In this document: positions 45,759-57,410 of the stretch, one piece after another
Position numbering within the stretch: the stretch's first letter is position 1
Layout: each line of letters opens with the position of its first letter
Source of the DNA: Hydrogenophaga sp.
GTDB taxonomy: Bacteria > Pseudomonadota > Gammaproteobacteria > Burkholderiales > Burkholderiaceae_C
Reading direction: 5' to 3'
Assembly: GCF_030373225.1 (NCBI RefSeq)
Contig: NZ_JAUCZG010000005.1
Location: 1 to 64,000, forward strand
DNA: 64,000 nt
Position numbers and translations under genes: made by a program
Notes under the pieces: generated by a model
Told to the model about the DNA's origin: nothing
The model's input: only the letters and a program-made list of their open reading frames with translations
Database searches by the model: none

Positions 45759-48329
45759 ATGCGCGCGCTGCTCTCCACGTTCTCCTTGCAAGAGTTGCGC
45801 CACCACCCGTGGCGCAACGCATCGGCCGTGGTGGCCGTCATGCTCGGCGTGGCATTGGCGTTCGCCGTGCACCTGATCAATGCATCGGCGCTGGCCGAGT
45901 TCTCGAGTGCGGTGAGCTCGGTCAATGGCGAACCGGACGTGGCGCTGCGCGCGCGCCAGGGCCTGCTGAGCGACACCTTGCTCGACCGTGTGGCGGCGCA
46001 CCCCGGCGTGGCGCTGGCCAGCCCGGTGCTGGAAACCCCCACGCAGGCCGTGCTGGACGATGGCCAGCGCGTGAGCGTGCGCTTGATGGGGGTCGATGCG
46101 CTGGTGGTGGCCGGCCTGTCGCCCGCCTTGATGCCGATCCCCGGAGCCGCAACCGGTGACACGGCCGCGCGCCGCTTCGACCTGTTCGCACCCGACGCGG
46201 TGTTTCTCAATGCCGCCGCTGCGCAGGCGCTGGGCCAGCGAACCACGCTGCAGCTGCAAGGCGGCCCGGGCCTGCGCACGGTGCGTGTGGCGGGCCGGGT
46301 GAACGCCCCGGGCGCGCCACTGCTGGTGATGGATGTGGCCGCTGCGCAGGACCTGATGGCGCAGGTGGGCCAGCTCAGCCGCATCGACCTTCGGCTGGCG
46401 CCCGGTGCCCAGCCCGATGCGGTGCTGGCCTCGCTCGCCCTGCCCGCCCAGGTGATCGCGCAGCGGCCCGAACAGTCGGGCGAGCGGGTGAGCAACCTGT
46501 CGCGCGCCTACCGGGTCAACCTCACGGTGCTGGCGCTGGTGGCGCTGTTCACCGGTGCCTTTCTGGTGTTCTCGGTGCTCTCGCTGTCGGTGGCACGGCG
46601 CCAGCCGCAGTTTGCCTTGCTCGGTGTGCTCGGCCTCTCGGGCGCGGAGCGCCTGCGCCTGGTGCTCGCCGAGTCGGCGCTGCTGGGCCTGCTGGGCAGC
46701 GCGCTCGGCATTGCGCTGGGCACGGCGCTCGCAGCACTCGCGCTCGGGCTGCTCGGCGGCGATCTGGGCGGTGGCTACTTTTCGGGCGTGGCACCACCTC
46801 TGCAGTGGAGCGGCCGGGCCGCCGCGGTGTATGGGCTGCTCGGTGTGGCGGCCTCGGTGGTGGGTGGCTGGTGGCCGGCGCGCGCCACGGCCCGCATGGC
46901 GCCCGCGCTGGCCTTGAAAGGTCTGGGCGCACCCGCTGCGACCGGTGCTCGCCGGCATGCGCTGGCGCTGGCGCTGGTGGCGCTTGCCGCCGCCCTGGCC
47001 TGGGCGCCACCGGTGGGCGGCATTCCCCTGGCGGCCTACCTGTCGGTGGGCCTGCTGCTGGTGGGCGGCATTGCCGCGTTGCCGCTGGCCGTGGGCGCTG
47101 TGCTCGATCGCATCGCACCGCACATCAGCCGCCACGCATTGCCCGTGCTGGCGGTGGAGCGCGCGCGCCGCCTGCGCGAGACGGCGGCCGTGGCCACCAG
47201 CGGCGTGGTTGCCAGCCTGGCCTTGTCGGTCGCCCTCACCGTGATGGTGGCGAGCTTTCGCGATTCGGTCACGCAGTGGCTCGATGCGGTGCTGCCCGCG
47301 CAGCTGTATGTGCGCAGCAGCGGGGGCAGCGGCAACGACACGACGCACCTGCCGGCCGACCTGGTGGTCGCGGTGGGCGGGGTGGCCGGTGTCGAACGCG
47401 TGGACACCCTGCGCGCCACACCGGTGCAGCTGGACCCGGTGCGCCCCGCCGTGGTGTTGCTCTCGCGGCCCCTGACCCAGGAATCATCGGCCGCGCTCAG
47501 CCTGCCGCTGGTGGGCAACCCGCTGCCCGCCCCGCCAGCGGCGCAAGGGGAGTTCAACATCCCGGTCTACGTGAGCGAAGCCATGGTGGACCTGTACGGC
47601 GCCGAACCCGGCGGCTGGTTGCCGGACCTGGCGCAGGCTTTTGCCGAGCCGAATGTGCGTGGTGTGCGCTTTTTCGTGGCCGGCGTGTGGCGCGACTATG
47701 CGCGCCAGCACGGCAGCGTGGCGATGGACCGCGACGATTTCGTGCGGCTCACCGGCGACACCCGCGTGAACGACCTCGCCCTGCACCTGCGCCCGGGTAC
47801 CGACGAGAACGCTGTGCGCGAGGACATCCGCGCGCTGGCCGCGCAGCAGGGATCTGAAGACTCGATCGAGTTCGCCTCGTCGGGACAGATCCGGGCGGTG
47901 TCGCTGCGCATCTTCGACCGCAGCTTTGCCGTCACCGTGTGGCTGCAGGCGGTGGCCATCGGCATCGGACTGTTCGGTGTGGCCGCCAGCTTCAGCGCGC
48001 AGGTGCTGGCGCGCAAACGCGAATTCGGGCTGCTGGCACACCTGGGCCTGACGCGGCAGCAAATCCTGGGCGTGGTGGCGCTCGAAGGCCTGGCCTGGAC
48101 GCTGCTCGGTGCGCTGGCCGGTCTGGGCCTCGGTCTGGCAGTGAGCCTGGTGCTGGTGCACGTGGTCAATCCGCAAAGTTTCCACTGGACCATGGATCTC
48201 GTGCTGCCCTGGGCGCGGTTGCTCGCGCTGTGCGCGGCCGTGGTGGTGGCGGGCACGCTCACCGCGTGGCTGGCCGGGCAGGCGGCGGCCAGCCGCGACG
48301 CGGTGCGGGCGGTGAAGGAAGACTGGTGA
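45759..48329 (+). CDS. FtsX-family ABC transporter permease, AttH-linked
   Basis: An 856-residue inner-membrane protein with an N-terminal membrane helix, a periplasmic domain, and two FtsX/MacB-type permease domains (helices near 250-390 and at about 715-850). RQPQFALLGVLGLSGAERLR and KREFGLLAHLGLTRQQILGV are the paired coupling segments. The layout is that of lipoprotein-release-type permeases. Its stop overlaps the AttH-like start (GTGA). An ATP-binding subunit is expected but none flanks it. Confidence 0.88.
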   Translation: MRALLSTFSLQELRHHPWRNASAVVAVMLGVALAFAVHLINASALAEFSSAVSSVNGEPDVALRARQGLLSDTLLDRVAAHPGVALASPVLETPTQAVLDDGQRVSVRLMGVDALVVAGLSPALMPIPGAATGDTAARRFDLFAPDAVFLNAAAAQALGQRTTLQLQGGPGLRTVRVAGRVNAPGAPLLVMDVAAAQDLMAQVGQLSRIDLRLAPGAQPDAVLASLALPAQVIAQRPEQSGERVSNLSRAYRVNLTVLALVALFTGAFLVFSVLSLSVARRQPQFALLGVLGLSGAERLRLVLAESALLGLLGSALGIALGTALAALALGLLGGDLGGGYFSGVAPPLQWSGRAAAVYGLLGVAASVVGGWWPARATARMAPALALKGLGAPAATGARRHALALALVALAAALAWAPPVGGIPLAAYLSVGLLLVGGIAALPLAVGAVLDRIAPHISRHALPVLAVERARRLRETAAVATSGVVASLALSVALTVMVASFRDSVTQWLDAVLPAQLYVRSSGGSGNDTTHLPADLVVAVGGVAGVERVDTLRATPVQLDPVRPAVVLLSRPLTQESSAALSLPLVGNPLPAPPAAQGEFNIPVYVSEAMVDLYGAEPGGWLPDLAQAFAEPNVRGVRFFVAGVWRDYARQHGSVAMDRDDFVRLTGDTRVNDLALHLRPGTDENAVREDIRALAAQQGSEDSIEFASSGQIRAVSLRIFDRSFAVTVWLQAVAIGIGLFGVAASFSAQVLARKREFGLLAHLGLTRQQILGVVALEGLAWTLLGALAGLGLGLAVSLVLVHVVNPQSFHWTMDLVLPWARLLALCAAVVVAGTLTAWLAGQAAASRDAVRAVKEDW

Positions 48330-49546
48330 AACGGCTTCAGATATCCCCGCAGGTGGACCCTTCGACAAGCTCAGGGCGAACGGCGCACACCAACGCCACC
48401 GTTCGGGCTGAGCCTGTCGAAGCCCTCACCAGCCGGCGCCGCCTGCTGATCGCAGCCACGGGCGCCCTCGCCTTCCCGAAGGCCCGGGCGCAAAGCCCGC
48501 ACCGCCCGGGCGACGCCCTGCAACCGCGGCCGCTCGTCTTTCCGCGCGACCACGGCAGCCACAACGAAACGCGCACCGAGTGGTGGTACCTCACCGGCCA
48601 TGCCCAGGACGACAAGGGGCGTGATTTCGGTTTCCAGGTCACGTTCTTCCGCAGCCGGGTGGATGGCACACAAGCCCTGCAAAGCCGGCTCGCCGCGAGA
48701 CACCTGCTGTTCGCACACGCCGCCATCACCGACGTGCAGGGCGGCAAGCTGCTGCACGACCAGCGCATGGCGCGCTGGAACGGCGAACCGGCGTCGCAGC
48801 CGGAGCGTGGCGTGTTCGCCAGCGAGGCCGACACCCGCGTGGTGCTGCGCGACTGGCACATCGATCGGGCACCCGAGGGCCACTACACCACGCGCATCGG
48901 GGGTGACGCGCTGTCGATCGACCTCGTGGCACGGCCGCAGCAGGCCTGGCTGCTGCAGGGGAACGAGGGCTTTTCACGCAAGGGACCCGATGCCTCGCAG
49001 GCGAGCTTCTATGTGTCCCAGCCCCAACTCGCGGTGCGCGGCACGCTGGGCATCGGCCGCCAGCGTTTCGACGTGCAGGGCACGGCCTGGCTGGACCACG
49101 AATGGAGCGAGGCGCTGCTGCATCCCGAAGCCGTGGGCTGGGACTGGATCGGCATGAACCTGCTGGACGGCCACAGCCTGACGGCGTTTCAGCTGCGCCG
49201 GGCCGACGGCAGCCAGCTCTGGGCAGGTGGATCGTTTCGGGAGGCCCGACATGCCGCAAGCCCCACACAGCTCAGGCGTTTCGGCACGGACGAGGTGGCG
49301 TTCAAACCCCTGCGCTCCTGGCTCAGTCCGCTGACCCGGGCCCGCTACCCGGTGGACTGGGAGGTGCGCACACCGGTCGGTGTGTACACGGTCAAGGCCG
49401 TGATCGACCCGCAGGAACTCGACGGCCGCCAGGGCACCGGAACGGTGTACTGGGAGGGCCTCTCGGACCTGTTCGACAGCGGCGGTCGACGGGTCGGGCG
49501 CGGCTATCTGGAAATGACGGGGTATGCGCAGCGGCTGGTGCTGTGA
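48326..49546 (+). CDS. AttH-like lipocalin-fold protein with Tat signal
   Basis: A 406-residue secreted protein of the AttH/carotenoid 1,2-hydratase-like family: TEWWYLTGHAQDDKGRDFGF, LDHEWSEALLHPEAVGWDW and TGTVYWEGLSDL are visible motifs. A GTG at 48326 overlaps the permease stop (GTGA). The Tat-like SRRRLLIAATGALAF lies at about 36-50, unusually far from the start, because about 24 residues before it are encoded by an inverted repeat pair. The paired permease suggests export or envelope lipid handling; the true role is unknown. Confidence 0.82.
   Translation: MKRLQISPQVDPSTSSGRTAHTNATVRAEPVEALTSRRRLLIAATGALAFPKARAQSPHRPGDALQPRPLVFPRDHGSHNETRTEWWYLTGHAQDDKGRDFGFQVTFFRSRVDGTQALQSRLAARHLLFAHAAITDVQGGKLLHDQRMARWNGEPASQPERGVFASEADTRVVLRDWHIDRAPEGHYTTRIGGDALSIDLVARPQQAWLLQGNEGFSRKGPDASQASFYVSQPQLAVRGTLGIGRQRFDVQGTAWLDHEWSEALLHPEAVGWDWIGMNLLDGHSLTAFQLRRADGSQLWAGGSFREARHAASPTQLRRFGTDEVAFKPLRSWLSPLTRARYPVDWEVRTPVGVYTVKAVIDPQELDGRQGTGTVYWEGLSDLFDSGGRRVGRGYLEMTGYAQRLVL
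48358..48425. repeat. Inverted REP-like pair inside the AttH-like gene
   Basis: CCCTTCGACAAGCTCAGGGC (48358 on) and CCGTTCGGGCTGAGCCTGTC with GAAG (to about 48423) are inverted copies of the same repeat. They are translated as the N-terminal extension (DPSTSSGRT and VRAEPVEA) before the Tat signal. Confidence 0.85.
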
Positions 49547-49634
49547 AGCCCCGCCACGCAAACCTCCATGCCCGGGAAACCAGGATCAATGTGCCGCGGC
49601 CAGACCGCTGCAAAAACCCGGCACACTCGACGGC

Positions 49635-51422
49635 ATGAGCGCCCCTTCCCCCACCGACCGCCCCAAAGCCACCACCCCCACCTCGCTCGGCGGCCTCGTG
49701 CCGTTCCTGCGGCCCTACCGATTGCAGATCGGCCTGGCGATCCTGTTTCTGGTGCTGGCTGCAGCGGCCACGCTGGCGTTTCCGCTCGCCTTGCGTTTCC
49801 TCATCGACAGCGGCCTGGCACCCGCCGGCCGCGGCGAGCAGGCGATGGCCCTGACCGGGCACTTTGCGACCCTCTTCGCCGTGGCGGTGGCGCTCGGCAT
49901 CTTTTCGGCGATGCGCTTCTATCTGGTCAGCTGGCTGGGCGAACGCGTCACCGCGGACCTGCGCAACGCGGTCTACAGCCATGTGCTGCGCCAGAGCCCG
50001 CAGTTTTTTGAAACCACGCAGACCGGCGAGGTGCTCTCGCGCCTGACCACCGACACCACGCTGGTTCAGACGGTGGTGGGCTCGTCGCTCTCCATGGGCC
50101 TGCGCAATGCCGTCATGGGCATCGGTGCCCTGATCATGCTGGTGTGGACCAACCCCTGGGTGATGCTGCAGGTGCTGCTGATCATCGTGCTGGTGGTGTT
50201 GCCCAGCATGTGGTTTGGCAAACGGGTGCGCAAGCTCTCGCGTGCCAGCCAGGACCGCGTGGCCGACTCCAGTGCGATCGCCGCAGAGGTGCTCAACGCC
50301 ATACCGGTGGTGCAGAGCTACACCGCCGAAGACCGTGAAGCGGCGCGCTTCAACGAGTCCACCCAGTTCGCCTTCGACACCGCGATCCGGCGCACCCGGG
50401 CACGCTCGGTGCTGGTGGCCTTCATCATCATCAGCACCGCCGGGCTGCTGCTGTGGGGCCTGTACCAGGGCACACAGGCGGTGCTGGCCGGCACCATCAC
50501 ACCGGGCCACCTGGGGCAGACGGTGCTCTACATCATCATCCTGGCCGGCGCGGTGGCGGTGCTGGGCGAGGTGTATGGCGACCTGTTGCGCGCGGCGGGA
50601 GCCAGCGAGCGCCTGATGGAGTTGCTCGCCAGCGCCTCGCCGGTCCAGTCGCCCGAACAACCGCTGGAGGCGGCGACCCCGCAGGGCGGCAGCGCGCTGG
50701 TGTTCGACGACATCACCTTCCATTACCCCTCGCGCCCGGCGCAGGCCGCGCTCGCGGGCTTCAGCCTGGCGGTCGAGCCAGGTCAGACCGTGGCGCTGGT
50801 GGGGCCGAGTGGCGCCGGCAAGACGACCGTCTTCGGCCTGCTGCTGCGCTACTACGACCCGGCCCTGGGCACGATTCGGCTGGACGGCGTGCCGATTCAT
50901 CAGATGAAGCTGCAGGACCTGCGCAACCGGGTGGGCATCGTGCCGCAGGACCCGGTGATCTTCTCCAGCAGCGCGATGGAAAACATCCGCTACGGCAAAC
51001 CGGGTGCCAGCGATGCCGAGGTGCGTGCGGCCGCGACGGCCGCCTTTGCCGACGAGTTCATCGACCAGTTGCCCGAGGGCTACAACACCTTCCTCGGCGA
51101 GCGCGGCGTGCGGCTCTCGGGCGGTCAGCGCCAGCGCATCGCGATTGCGCGCGCCATGCTGAAGAACCCGCCGCTGCTGCTGCTCGACGAAGCCACCAGT
51201 GCGCTGGACGCCCAGAGCGAACGCATGGTGCAGGCCGCGCTCGAATCGGCCATGAAGGACCGCACCACGCTGGTCATTGCACACCGGCTGGCCACGGTGC
51301 AACAGGCCGACCGCATCGTGGTGCTGGACCGGGGACGGCTGGTGGAACAGGGCACACACGAGCAGCTGGTCACGCTCGGCGGTGTGTACGCCGGCCTGGC
51401 GGCGCTGCAGTTCAACGCCTGA
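49635..51422 (+). CDS. ABC transporter, fused permease and ATPase (MsbA/LmrA type)
   Basis: A 595-residue half-transporter that would work as a homodimer. Six membrane helices fill about 20-320; the ATPase has Walker [15 protein letters not shown] near residue 390, signature [16 protein letters not shown] and Walker [13 protein letters not shown]. Related to ABCB-type exporters of lipids or drugs. It lies 88 bases after the AttH-like gene on the same strand, but its fused form means it is not the missing partner of the FtsX permease. Confidence 0.93.
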   Translation: MSAPSPTDRPKATTPTSLGGLVPFLRPYRLQIGLAILFLVLAAAATLAFPLALRFLIDSGLAPAGRGEQAMALTGHFATLFAVAVALGIFSAMRFYLVSWLGERVTADLRNAVYSHVLRQSPQFFETTQTGEVLSRLTTDTTLVQTVVGSSLSMGLRNAVMGIGALIMLVWTNPWVMLQVLLIIVLVVLPSMWFGKRVRKLSRASQDRVADSSAIAAEVLNAIPVVQSYTAEDREAARFNESTQFAFDTAIRRTRARSVLVAFIIISTAGLLLWGLYQGTQAVLAGTITPGHLGQTVLYIIILAGAVAVLGEVYGDLLRAAGASERLMELLASASPVQSPEQPLEAATPQGGSALVFDDITFHYPSRPAQAALAGFSLAVEPGQTVALVGPSGAGKTTVFGLLLRYYDPALGTIRLDGVPIHQMKLQDLRNRVGIVPQDPVIFSSSAMENIRYGKPGASDAEVRAAATAAFADEFIDQLPEGYNTFLGERGVRLSGGQRQRIAIARAMLKNPPLLLLDEATSALDAQSERMVQAALESAMKDRTTLVIAHRLATVQQADRIVVLDRGRLVEQGTHEQLVTLGGVYAGLAALQFNA

Positions 51423-51436
51423 AAAACAGGCACGCT

Positions 51437-51524
51437 CATGCACTGAACGCATGACGCAATGGCATCGCGGCCTTGGACAGCGGCCGACCGGCTCCGTAAG
51501 CTTCGCGGGTCGGTCCAGTGCATG
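51437..51524 (+). promoter_or_regulatory. Structured leader before glutamate dehydrogenase
   Basis: CATGCACTG (51437-51445) and CAGTGCATG (51516-51524) are perfect 9-base inverted arms. Inside them CCGACC (about 51484-51489) pairs with GGTCGG (about 51508-51513). The fold would span most of the 128-base gap and end 26 bases before the ATG. It could be a leader element or a terminator for the ABC gene; there is no T run. Confidence 0.45.
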
Positions 51525-51550
51525 GGCTGCACACCCACAAGGAATCCGCC

Positions 51551-52882
<1,332 letters not shown>

Positions 52883-52921
52883 AGCCGGCCCACCGGGCCA
52901 TGCAAGCCCCGGGGCAGGCGC

Positions 52922-53395
52922 CTACTGCAGCGTTTCCTTGATCGCCGGCAGCGCCGGCAGCGCGATCACCTCGATGCCCTCTTCCATCAGGGCCAGCGCC
53001 TCCTGGGGGCTGGCCTGACCGCGGATGTTGCGGTGATCCAGCTCACCGTGGTGCATGGCACGGGCCTCGTCGGCAAAGCGCTCGCCCACGTCTTCCGTGT
53101 TGGCCACCACCTCGCGCAGGGCCCGCAACATGCGGGCCTGCAGGGCCGCCAGTTCGGGATCCATCACATGGTTGCTCATCGCCACCGACGGCGCTTGCGC
53201 AGCCGCTGGCTCCGGCTCGTTGCGGCCCGAGCGCAGGTTCAGCCGGGGCGCCGTCAGCTTCTTGTCGATGTGCACGTCCCCGCACAGCGGGCAGGCGACC
53301 ATGCCGCGACCCAGCTGACTCACGAAATCATCTTCAGAGGCGAACCAGCCTTCGAACTCGTGCTGGTGGGCACACTGCAGGTTGAGGACCTTCAT
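52922..53395 (-). CDS. DUF1178 family protein
   Basis: A 157-residue protein starting MKVLNLQCAHQHEFEGWFAS (53395), the DUF1178 hallmark, with a CPLCGD zinc-type pair. The rest is helical. Its start overlaps the NUDIX stop (ATGA), so the two are coupled. The function is unknown. It is at the distal end of the nuo gene block, a common place for it in Burkholderiales. Confidence 0.9.
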   Translation of the reverse strand: MKVLNLQCAHQHEFEGWFASEDDFVSQLGRGMVACPLCGDVHIDKKLTAPRLNLRSGRNEPEPAAAQAPSVAMSNHVMDPELAALQARMLRALREVVANTEDVGERFADEARAMHHGELDHRNIRGQASPQEALALMEEGIEVIALPALPAIKETLQ

Positions 53396-54000
53396 CGCGT
53401 CGATTGTCCCGCCAAAGAGGCCGTTGCGCCGCTGTGCCACTGCAGGGCCCATTCGCCGCTGAGCACGTTGTGCAGCCACATCGAGCCGATCAGGGTCTTG
53501 CAGTCGATCACCTCGCCGCTGAAACACCAGGCCCGCAAGTCGGCGGGTGTGGCGGTGAACACGTCGAGGAACTCACCATTGTCGAGTTGCCGCTCGCCCA
53601 GTGTGAGGCCGCGGGCGAACCAGATGTCGATGGTTTCGTCGGAGTAAGCCACCGTGGGGGCCAGCCGACCGGCAAATGCCCACTCCCGGGCGCTGTAGCC
53701 GGTTTCCTCGAGCATCTCGCGCTGTGCGCACCCGAGGCTGTCTTCACCCTGGTCGAGCTTGCCGGCCGGAAATTCGATCATCACCGCCTGCATCGGATGG
53801 CGGAACTGGCGCTCGAGCACCACGCGACCGTCATCGAGCAAGCCGATGACCATCACGGCCCCCGGGTGCAGCACGTACTCGCGCGTGGCCTCGGCCCCGC
53901 CGGGCAGGCGCACGGTGTCGCGCACCACATGCAGAAAGTGACCGCGCAAGAGCTCGGTGCGCGACAACGGCGTTTCGACCAGGTGGCTGTCCTCGTTCAT
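53392..54000 (-). CDS. NUDIX hydrolase, ADP-ribose pyrophosphatase-like
   Basis: A 202-residue enzyme starting MNEDSHLVET (54000). The full Nudix box GX5EX7REUXEEXGU is present (GKLDQGEDS, then REMLEETGY). The N-terminal beta domain with RDTVRLPGGAEATREYV is typical of ADP-sugar diphosphatases. It follows the DUF2818 gene by 20 bases in the nuo block. Confidence 0.92.
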   Translation of the reverse strand: MNEDSHLVETPLSRTELLRGHFLHVVRDTVRLPGGAEATREYVLHPGAVMVIGLLDDGRVVLERQFRHPMQAVMIEFPAGKLDQGEDSLGCAQREMLEETGYSAREWAFAGRLAPTVAYSDETIDIWFARGLTLGERQLDNGEFLDVFTATPADLRAWCFSGEVIDCKTLIGSMWLHNVLSGEWALQWHSGATASLAGQSTR

Positions 54001-54020
54001 TTCAAAGTGCCGGGGGAGAC

Positions 54021-54320
54021 TTATCTGTGACGGTACAGGTACCGATAGACAAAACCGGGGAAGGCCAGCGTGATGAAGAGCGCGGCCGTGGTGGCGTAGA
54101 ACTCCCACCCCTGTGGTGCGATCTGTCCGGCGCTGTGCTCCAGGGCCAGACCGACTGCTCCAACGGCGAAATACAACACCACCAGTTCGGCCAGACGCAT
54201 CCACAGCGTCTTGGGCAGGCTGCGCGGAATCACCGCCAGCCACCGTTCGTTGATGAAAGGCAGATTGGCTGCAAGCAGGGCGGTGATCAACACCAGCCAG
54301 ATGGAGAAGCTGTGGTTCAT
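54021..54320 (-). CDS. DUF2818 family membrane protein
   Basis: A 99-residue protein starting MNHSFSIWLVLITALLAANL (54320) with three predicted membrane helices (about 5-22, 43-60, 73-93). This family is found right after nuoN in Burkholderiales. Its role is unknown; an assembly or accessory function for complex I is often assumed from position. Confidence 0.9.
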   Translation of the reverse strand: MNHSFSIWLVLITALLAANLPFINERWLAVIPRSLPKTLWMRLAELVVLYFAVGAVGLALEHSAGQIAPQGWEFYATTAALFITLAFPGFVYRYLYRHR

Positions 54321-54379
54321 GGTGGAGGGTGTGAGCCGGCCCCACCGGCGAAGTTCACCGGTGCGAAGGCCCAGGCAGG

Positions 54380-55876
54380 TCAGGCCAGCAATGCCGCCAC
54401 GGCTTGCGCACACAGCGCCATGAGGCCGCCCGGCAGGATGCCCAGCAACAGCACCAGCGCTCCGTTGACCGACAGCACCGAACGGGCGTCCAGCCCGGCC
54501 TCGATGCCGGCGGTCTGCGTGGGGGCATCGAAGTACATGACCTTGACCAGGCGCAGGTAGTAGAAGGCACCGATCAGCGACATGATCACCGCGAACACCG
54601 CCAGCCCCACGTAGAACGCTCCGCTGGAGGCCAGCAGCGCCTGCAACACCGACAGCTTGGCGTAGAAGCCCACCAGAGGGGGCACACCGGCCAGCGAGAA
54701 CATGCAGATGGCCATGACGCCGGCGTACAGCGGGCTGCGCTGGTTCAGGCCCGCCAGATCGCTGATGTTCTCGGACTCGAAACCGCTGCGCGAGAGCAGC
54801 AGGATCACGCCGAACGTGCCCAGCGTGGTCAGCACATAGGTGATGACATAGAACATCGACGAGCCGTAGGCATTGGCCATGTTGCCGGAGTCGCCATCGA
54901 CCACGCCGGCGAGCAGGCCGAGCAACATGAAGCCCATCTGGGCGATGGTGGAAAACGCCAGCATGCGCTTGAGGTTGGTTTGCGCAATGGCGGCGAAGTT
55001 GCCCACCAGCAGCGACATGACGGCCAGCACAGCGAGCATCTGCTGCCAGTCAAACGCCAGCGGCTGCATGCCTTCGACAAGCAGACGGATGACGATGGAA
55101 AATGCCGCCAGCTTGGGCGCGCCGCCGATCATGAGCGTGATGGCGGTCGGCGCCCCGTGGTAGACATCGGGCACCCACATGTGGAACGGCACCACACCGA
55201 GCTTGAAGGCCAGGCCGGCCACCACGAACACCAGGCCGAGCGTGAGCACCTGGGCCGAACCCTTGAGCGTGGCCTCGCCACCAGCGATGGACTGCATCAC
55301 CGCAGCCAGGTCCAGCGAGCCGGTGGCACCGTACACCATGGACAGGCCGTACAGCAGGAATCCACTGGCCAAAGCACCCAGCACGAAATACTTCATGGCC
55401 GCTTCGGTGGCCTGCACGTCGTCGCGGCGCAGGGCCACCAGTGCGTAGCTCGAGAGCGTGAGCAACTCCAGACCGAGATAGATCACCAGGAAGTTGTGGC
55501 CGGAGATCATGACGAACATGCCCAGCAGCGCAAACATGGCCAGCGTGAACATTTCGCCGCCGCGCAGCATGTCGCGCTGACCGGCATAGTCGCGCCCGTA
55601 CACCAGCGTGACCATCATGGCGATGGTGGCAAAGAACTTGAGCCAGTTGCCCATGGGGTCGCTGACGATCATGCCGCCGAAGCCCATGATGGTGTTGCCG
55701 GAAGCGGCAGCCATGGCCAGCAGCAGGGCCACGGCACCCAGCGACAGCAGCGTGAGCACATAGGTGGTGCCGCGCAGGGGCGACTTCACCGTCAGATCGG
55801 CCAGCGCGATCACGCAGGCCATCGTGAGCAGGAGGATTTCCGGGTAGGCCGCGACCCAGCTGAGCTTGTCAATCAT
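54380..55876 (-). CDS. nuoN: NADH-quinone oxidoreductase subunit N
   Basis: Proton-pumping membrane subunit of complex I, 498 residues, about 14 helices. Antiporter-like core with conserved Glu and Lys residues; [20 protein letters not shown] and [16 protein letters not shown] are characteristic. Next to last gene of the operon, 34 bases after nuoM. Confidence 0.97.
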   Translation of the reverse strand: MIDKLSWVAAYPEILLLTMACVIALADLTVKSPLRGTTYVLTLLSLGAVALLLAMAAASGNTIMGFGGMIVSDPMGNWLKFFATIAMMVTLVYGRDYAGQRDMLRGGEMFTLAMFALLGMFVMISGHNFLVIYLGLELLTLSSYALVALRRDDVQATEAAMKYFVLGALASGFLLYGLSMVYGATGSLDLAAVMQSIAGGEATLKGSAQVLTLGLVFVVAGLAFKLGVVPFHMWVPDVYHGAPTAITLMIGGAPKLAAFSIVIRLLVEGMQPLAFDWQQMLAVLAVMSLLVGNFAAIAQTNLKRMLAFSTIAQMGFMLLGLLAGVVDGDSGNMANAYGSSMFYVITYVLTTLGTFGVILLLSRSGFESENISDLAGLNQRSPLYAGVMAICMFSLAGVPPLVGFYAKLSVLQALLASSGAFYVGLAVFAVIMSLIGAFYYLRLVKVMYFDAPTQTAGIEAGLDARSVLSVNGALVLLLGILPGGLMALCAQAVAALLA

Positions 55877-55910
55877 TGTTCGTTCTCTTGTGTCGTGTGG
55901 CGCGCCCGGC

Positions 55911-57389
55911 TCACTGGGGCAGCTTGGAAATGGCCACGTGGCGCAGCAGGTCGGCCACGGAGGCGTCCATCACGTCGGTGAAAGGCTTGGGGTACACGCC
56001 CATGAAGAGCACGGCCACCGCCAGCACCGACATCACGAGAAATTCACGCGGGTTGAGGTCGACCAGCTTTTTCACGTTGTCGTTGCCCACGGCGCCCAGG
56101 TAGACGCGCTTGTACATCCACAGCGAGTAGGCGGCACCGAAGATCAGGGCCGAGGCGGCGAGCAGACCGATCCAGAAATTGGCCTTCACCGCCGCCAGGA
56201 TCACCATCCATTCGCCCACGAAGCCGGCCGTACCCGGCAGGCCGCAGTTGGCCATGGTGAAGAGCAAGGCGAATGCGGCAAACCGGGGCATGGTGTTGAC
56301 CACGCCGCCGTAGTCGGCGATCTCGCGCGAGTGCACCCGGTCGTACAGCACGCCGATGCCCAGGAACATGGCGGCCGACACGAAGCCGTGGGCAATCATC
56401 TGCACAATACCGCCCGACACACCCAGGTCGCTGAAGACGAAGAAGCCCAGGGTGACGAAGCCCATGTGGGCCACCGAGGAGTACGCCACCAGCTTTTTCA
56501 TGTCCTGCTGGACCATGGCCACCAGACCCACGTAGATCACCGCCACCAGCGACAACGCGATCATGAGCCAGGCCCATTCCTGCGAAGCGTCGGGCAGGAT
56601 CGGCATCGAGAAACGCAGAAAACCGTAGGCGCCGAGCTTGAGCATGATGGCGGCCAGCACGGCCGAGCCGCCGGTGGGGGCTTCCACGTGCACATCGGGC
56701 AGCCAGGTGTGCACCGGCCACATCGGCACCTTCACGGCAAACGCTGCGAAGAAGGCGAAGAACAGCAAGGTCTGCGCGGTGCTGCTCAGGGGCAGTTGGT
56801 ACCAGTCAGCGAGCGCAAAGCTGCCGCCGGACACGGTGTACAGGTAGATCAGTGCCACCAGCATCAACAGCGAGCCGAGCAGCGTGTACAGAAAGAACTT
56901 GAACGCGGCGTAGATCTTGTTCGGGCCGCCCCAGATGCCGATGATCAGGTACATCGGGATCAGCGTGGCTTCGAAGAACACGTAGAACAGCATCGCGTCC
57001 TGCGCGGCGAACACGCCGATCATCAAACCCGAGAGGATCAGGAACGCACCCATGTACTGGTTGACGCGCGTCGTGATCGACTCCCAGCTCGCCACCACCA
57101 CCACCACGTTGATGAAGGCCGTGAGCAGGATCAGCCACAGCGAGATGCCGTCCACGCCGAGGTGGTAGTGGATGTTGAAGTTTTCGATCCAGGGACTCTT
57201 CTCGACGAACTGCAGCGCGGCCGTGCCGAGCTTGAATCCGGTGTAGAGCGGCACCGTGACCGCCAGCCCCACCAACGCACCCACCAACGCGATCCAGCGC
57301 ACCATGGGTGCCTGTTCGTCACGGCCCAGGGCCAGCAGCACGACGCCAAAAGCAATGGGCGTCCAGATGGCAAGGCTCAGCAAACCCAT
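55911..57389 (-). CDS. nuoM: NADH-quinone oxidoreductase subunit M
   Basis: Proton-pumping subunit of 492 residues, about 14 helices. The family motifs [38 protein letters not shown] and [18 protein letters not shown] with their conserved charged residues are visible. It lies between nuoL and nuoN with short gaps. Confidence 0.97.
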   Translation of the reverse strand: MGLLSLAIWTPIAFGVVLLALGRDEQAPMVRWIALVGALVGLAVTVPLYTGFKLGTAALQFVEKSPWIENFNIHYHLGVDGISLWLILLTAFINVVVVVASWESITTRVNQYMGAFLILSGLMIGVFAAQDAMLFYVFFEATLIPMYLIIGIWGGPNKIYAAFKFFLYTLLGSLLMLVALIYLYTVSGGSFALADWYQLPLSSTAQTLLFFAFFAAFAVKVPMWPVHTWLPDVHVEAPTGGSAVLAAIMLKLGAYGFLRFSMPILPDASQEWAWLMIALSLVAVIYVGLVAMVQQDMKKLVAYSSVAHMGFVTLGFFVFSDLGVSGGIVQMIAHGFVSAAMFLGIGVLYDRVHSREIADYGGVVNTMPRFAAFALLFTMANCGLPGTAGFVGEWMVILAAVKANFWIGLLAASALIFGAAYSLWMYKRVYLGAVGNDNVKKLVDLNPREFLVMSVLAVAVLFMGVYPKPFTDVMDASVADLLRHVAISKLPQ

Positions 57390-57410
57390 GATGTTCTTCT
57401 TCCTCTTGTT

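Noticed and set aside
49635-51422. Fused ABC exporter as the missing ATPase of the FtsX permease
   Set aside because: It has its own six-helix permease domain and the MsbA-like layout, so it works as its own homodimer.
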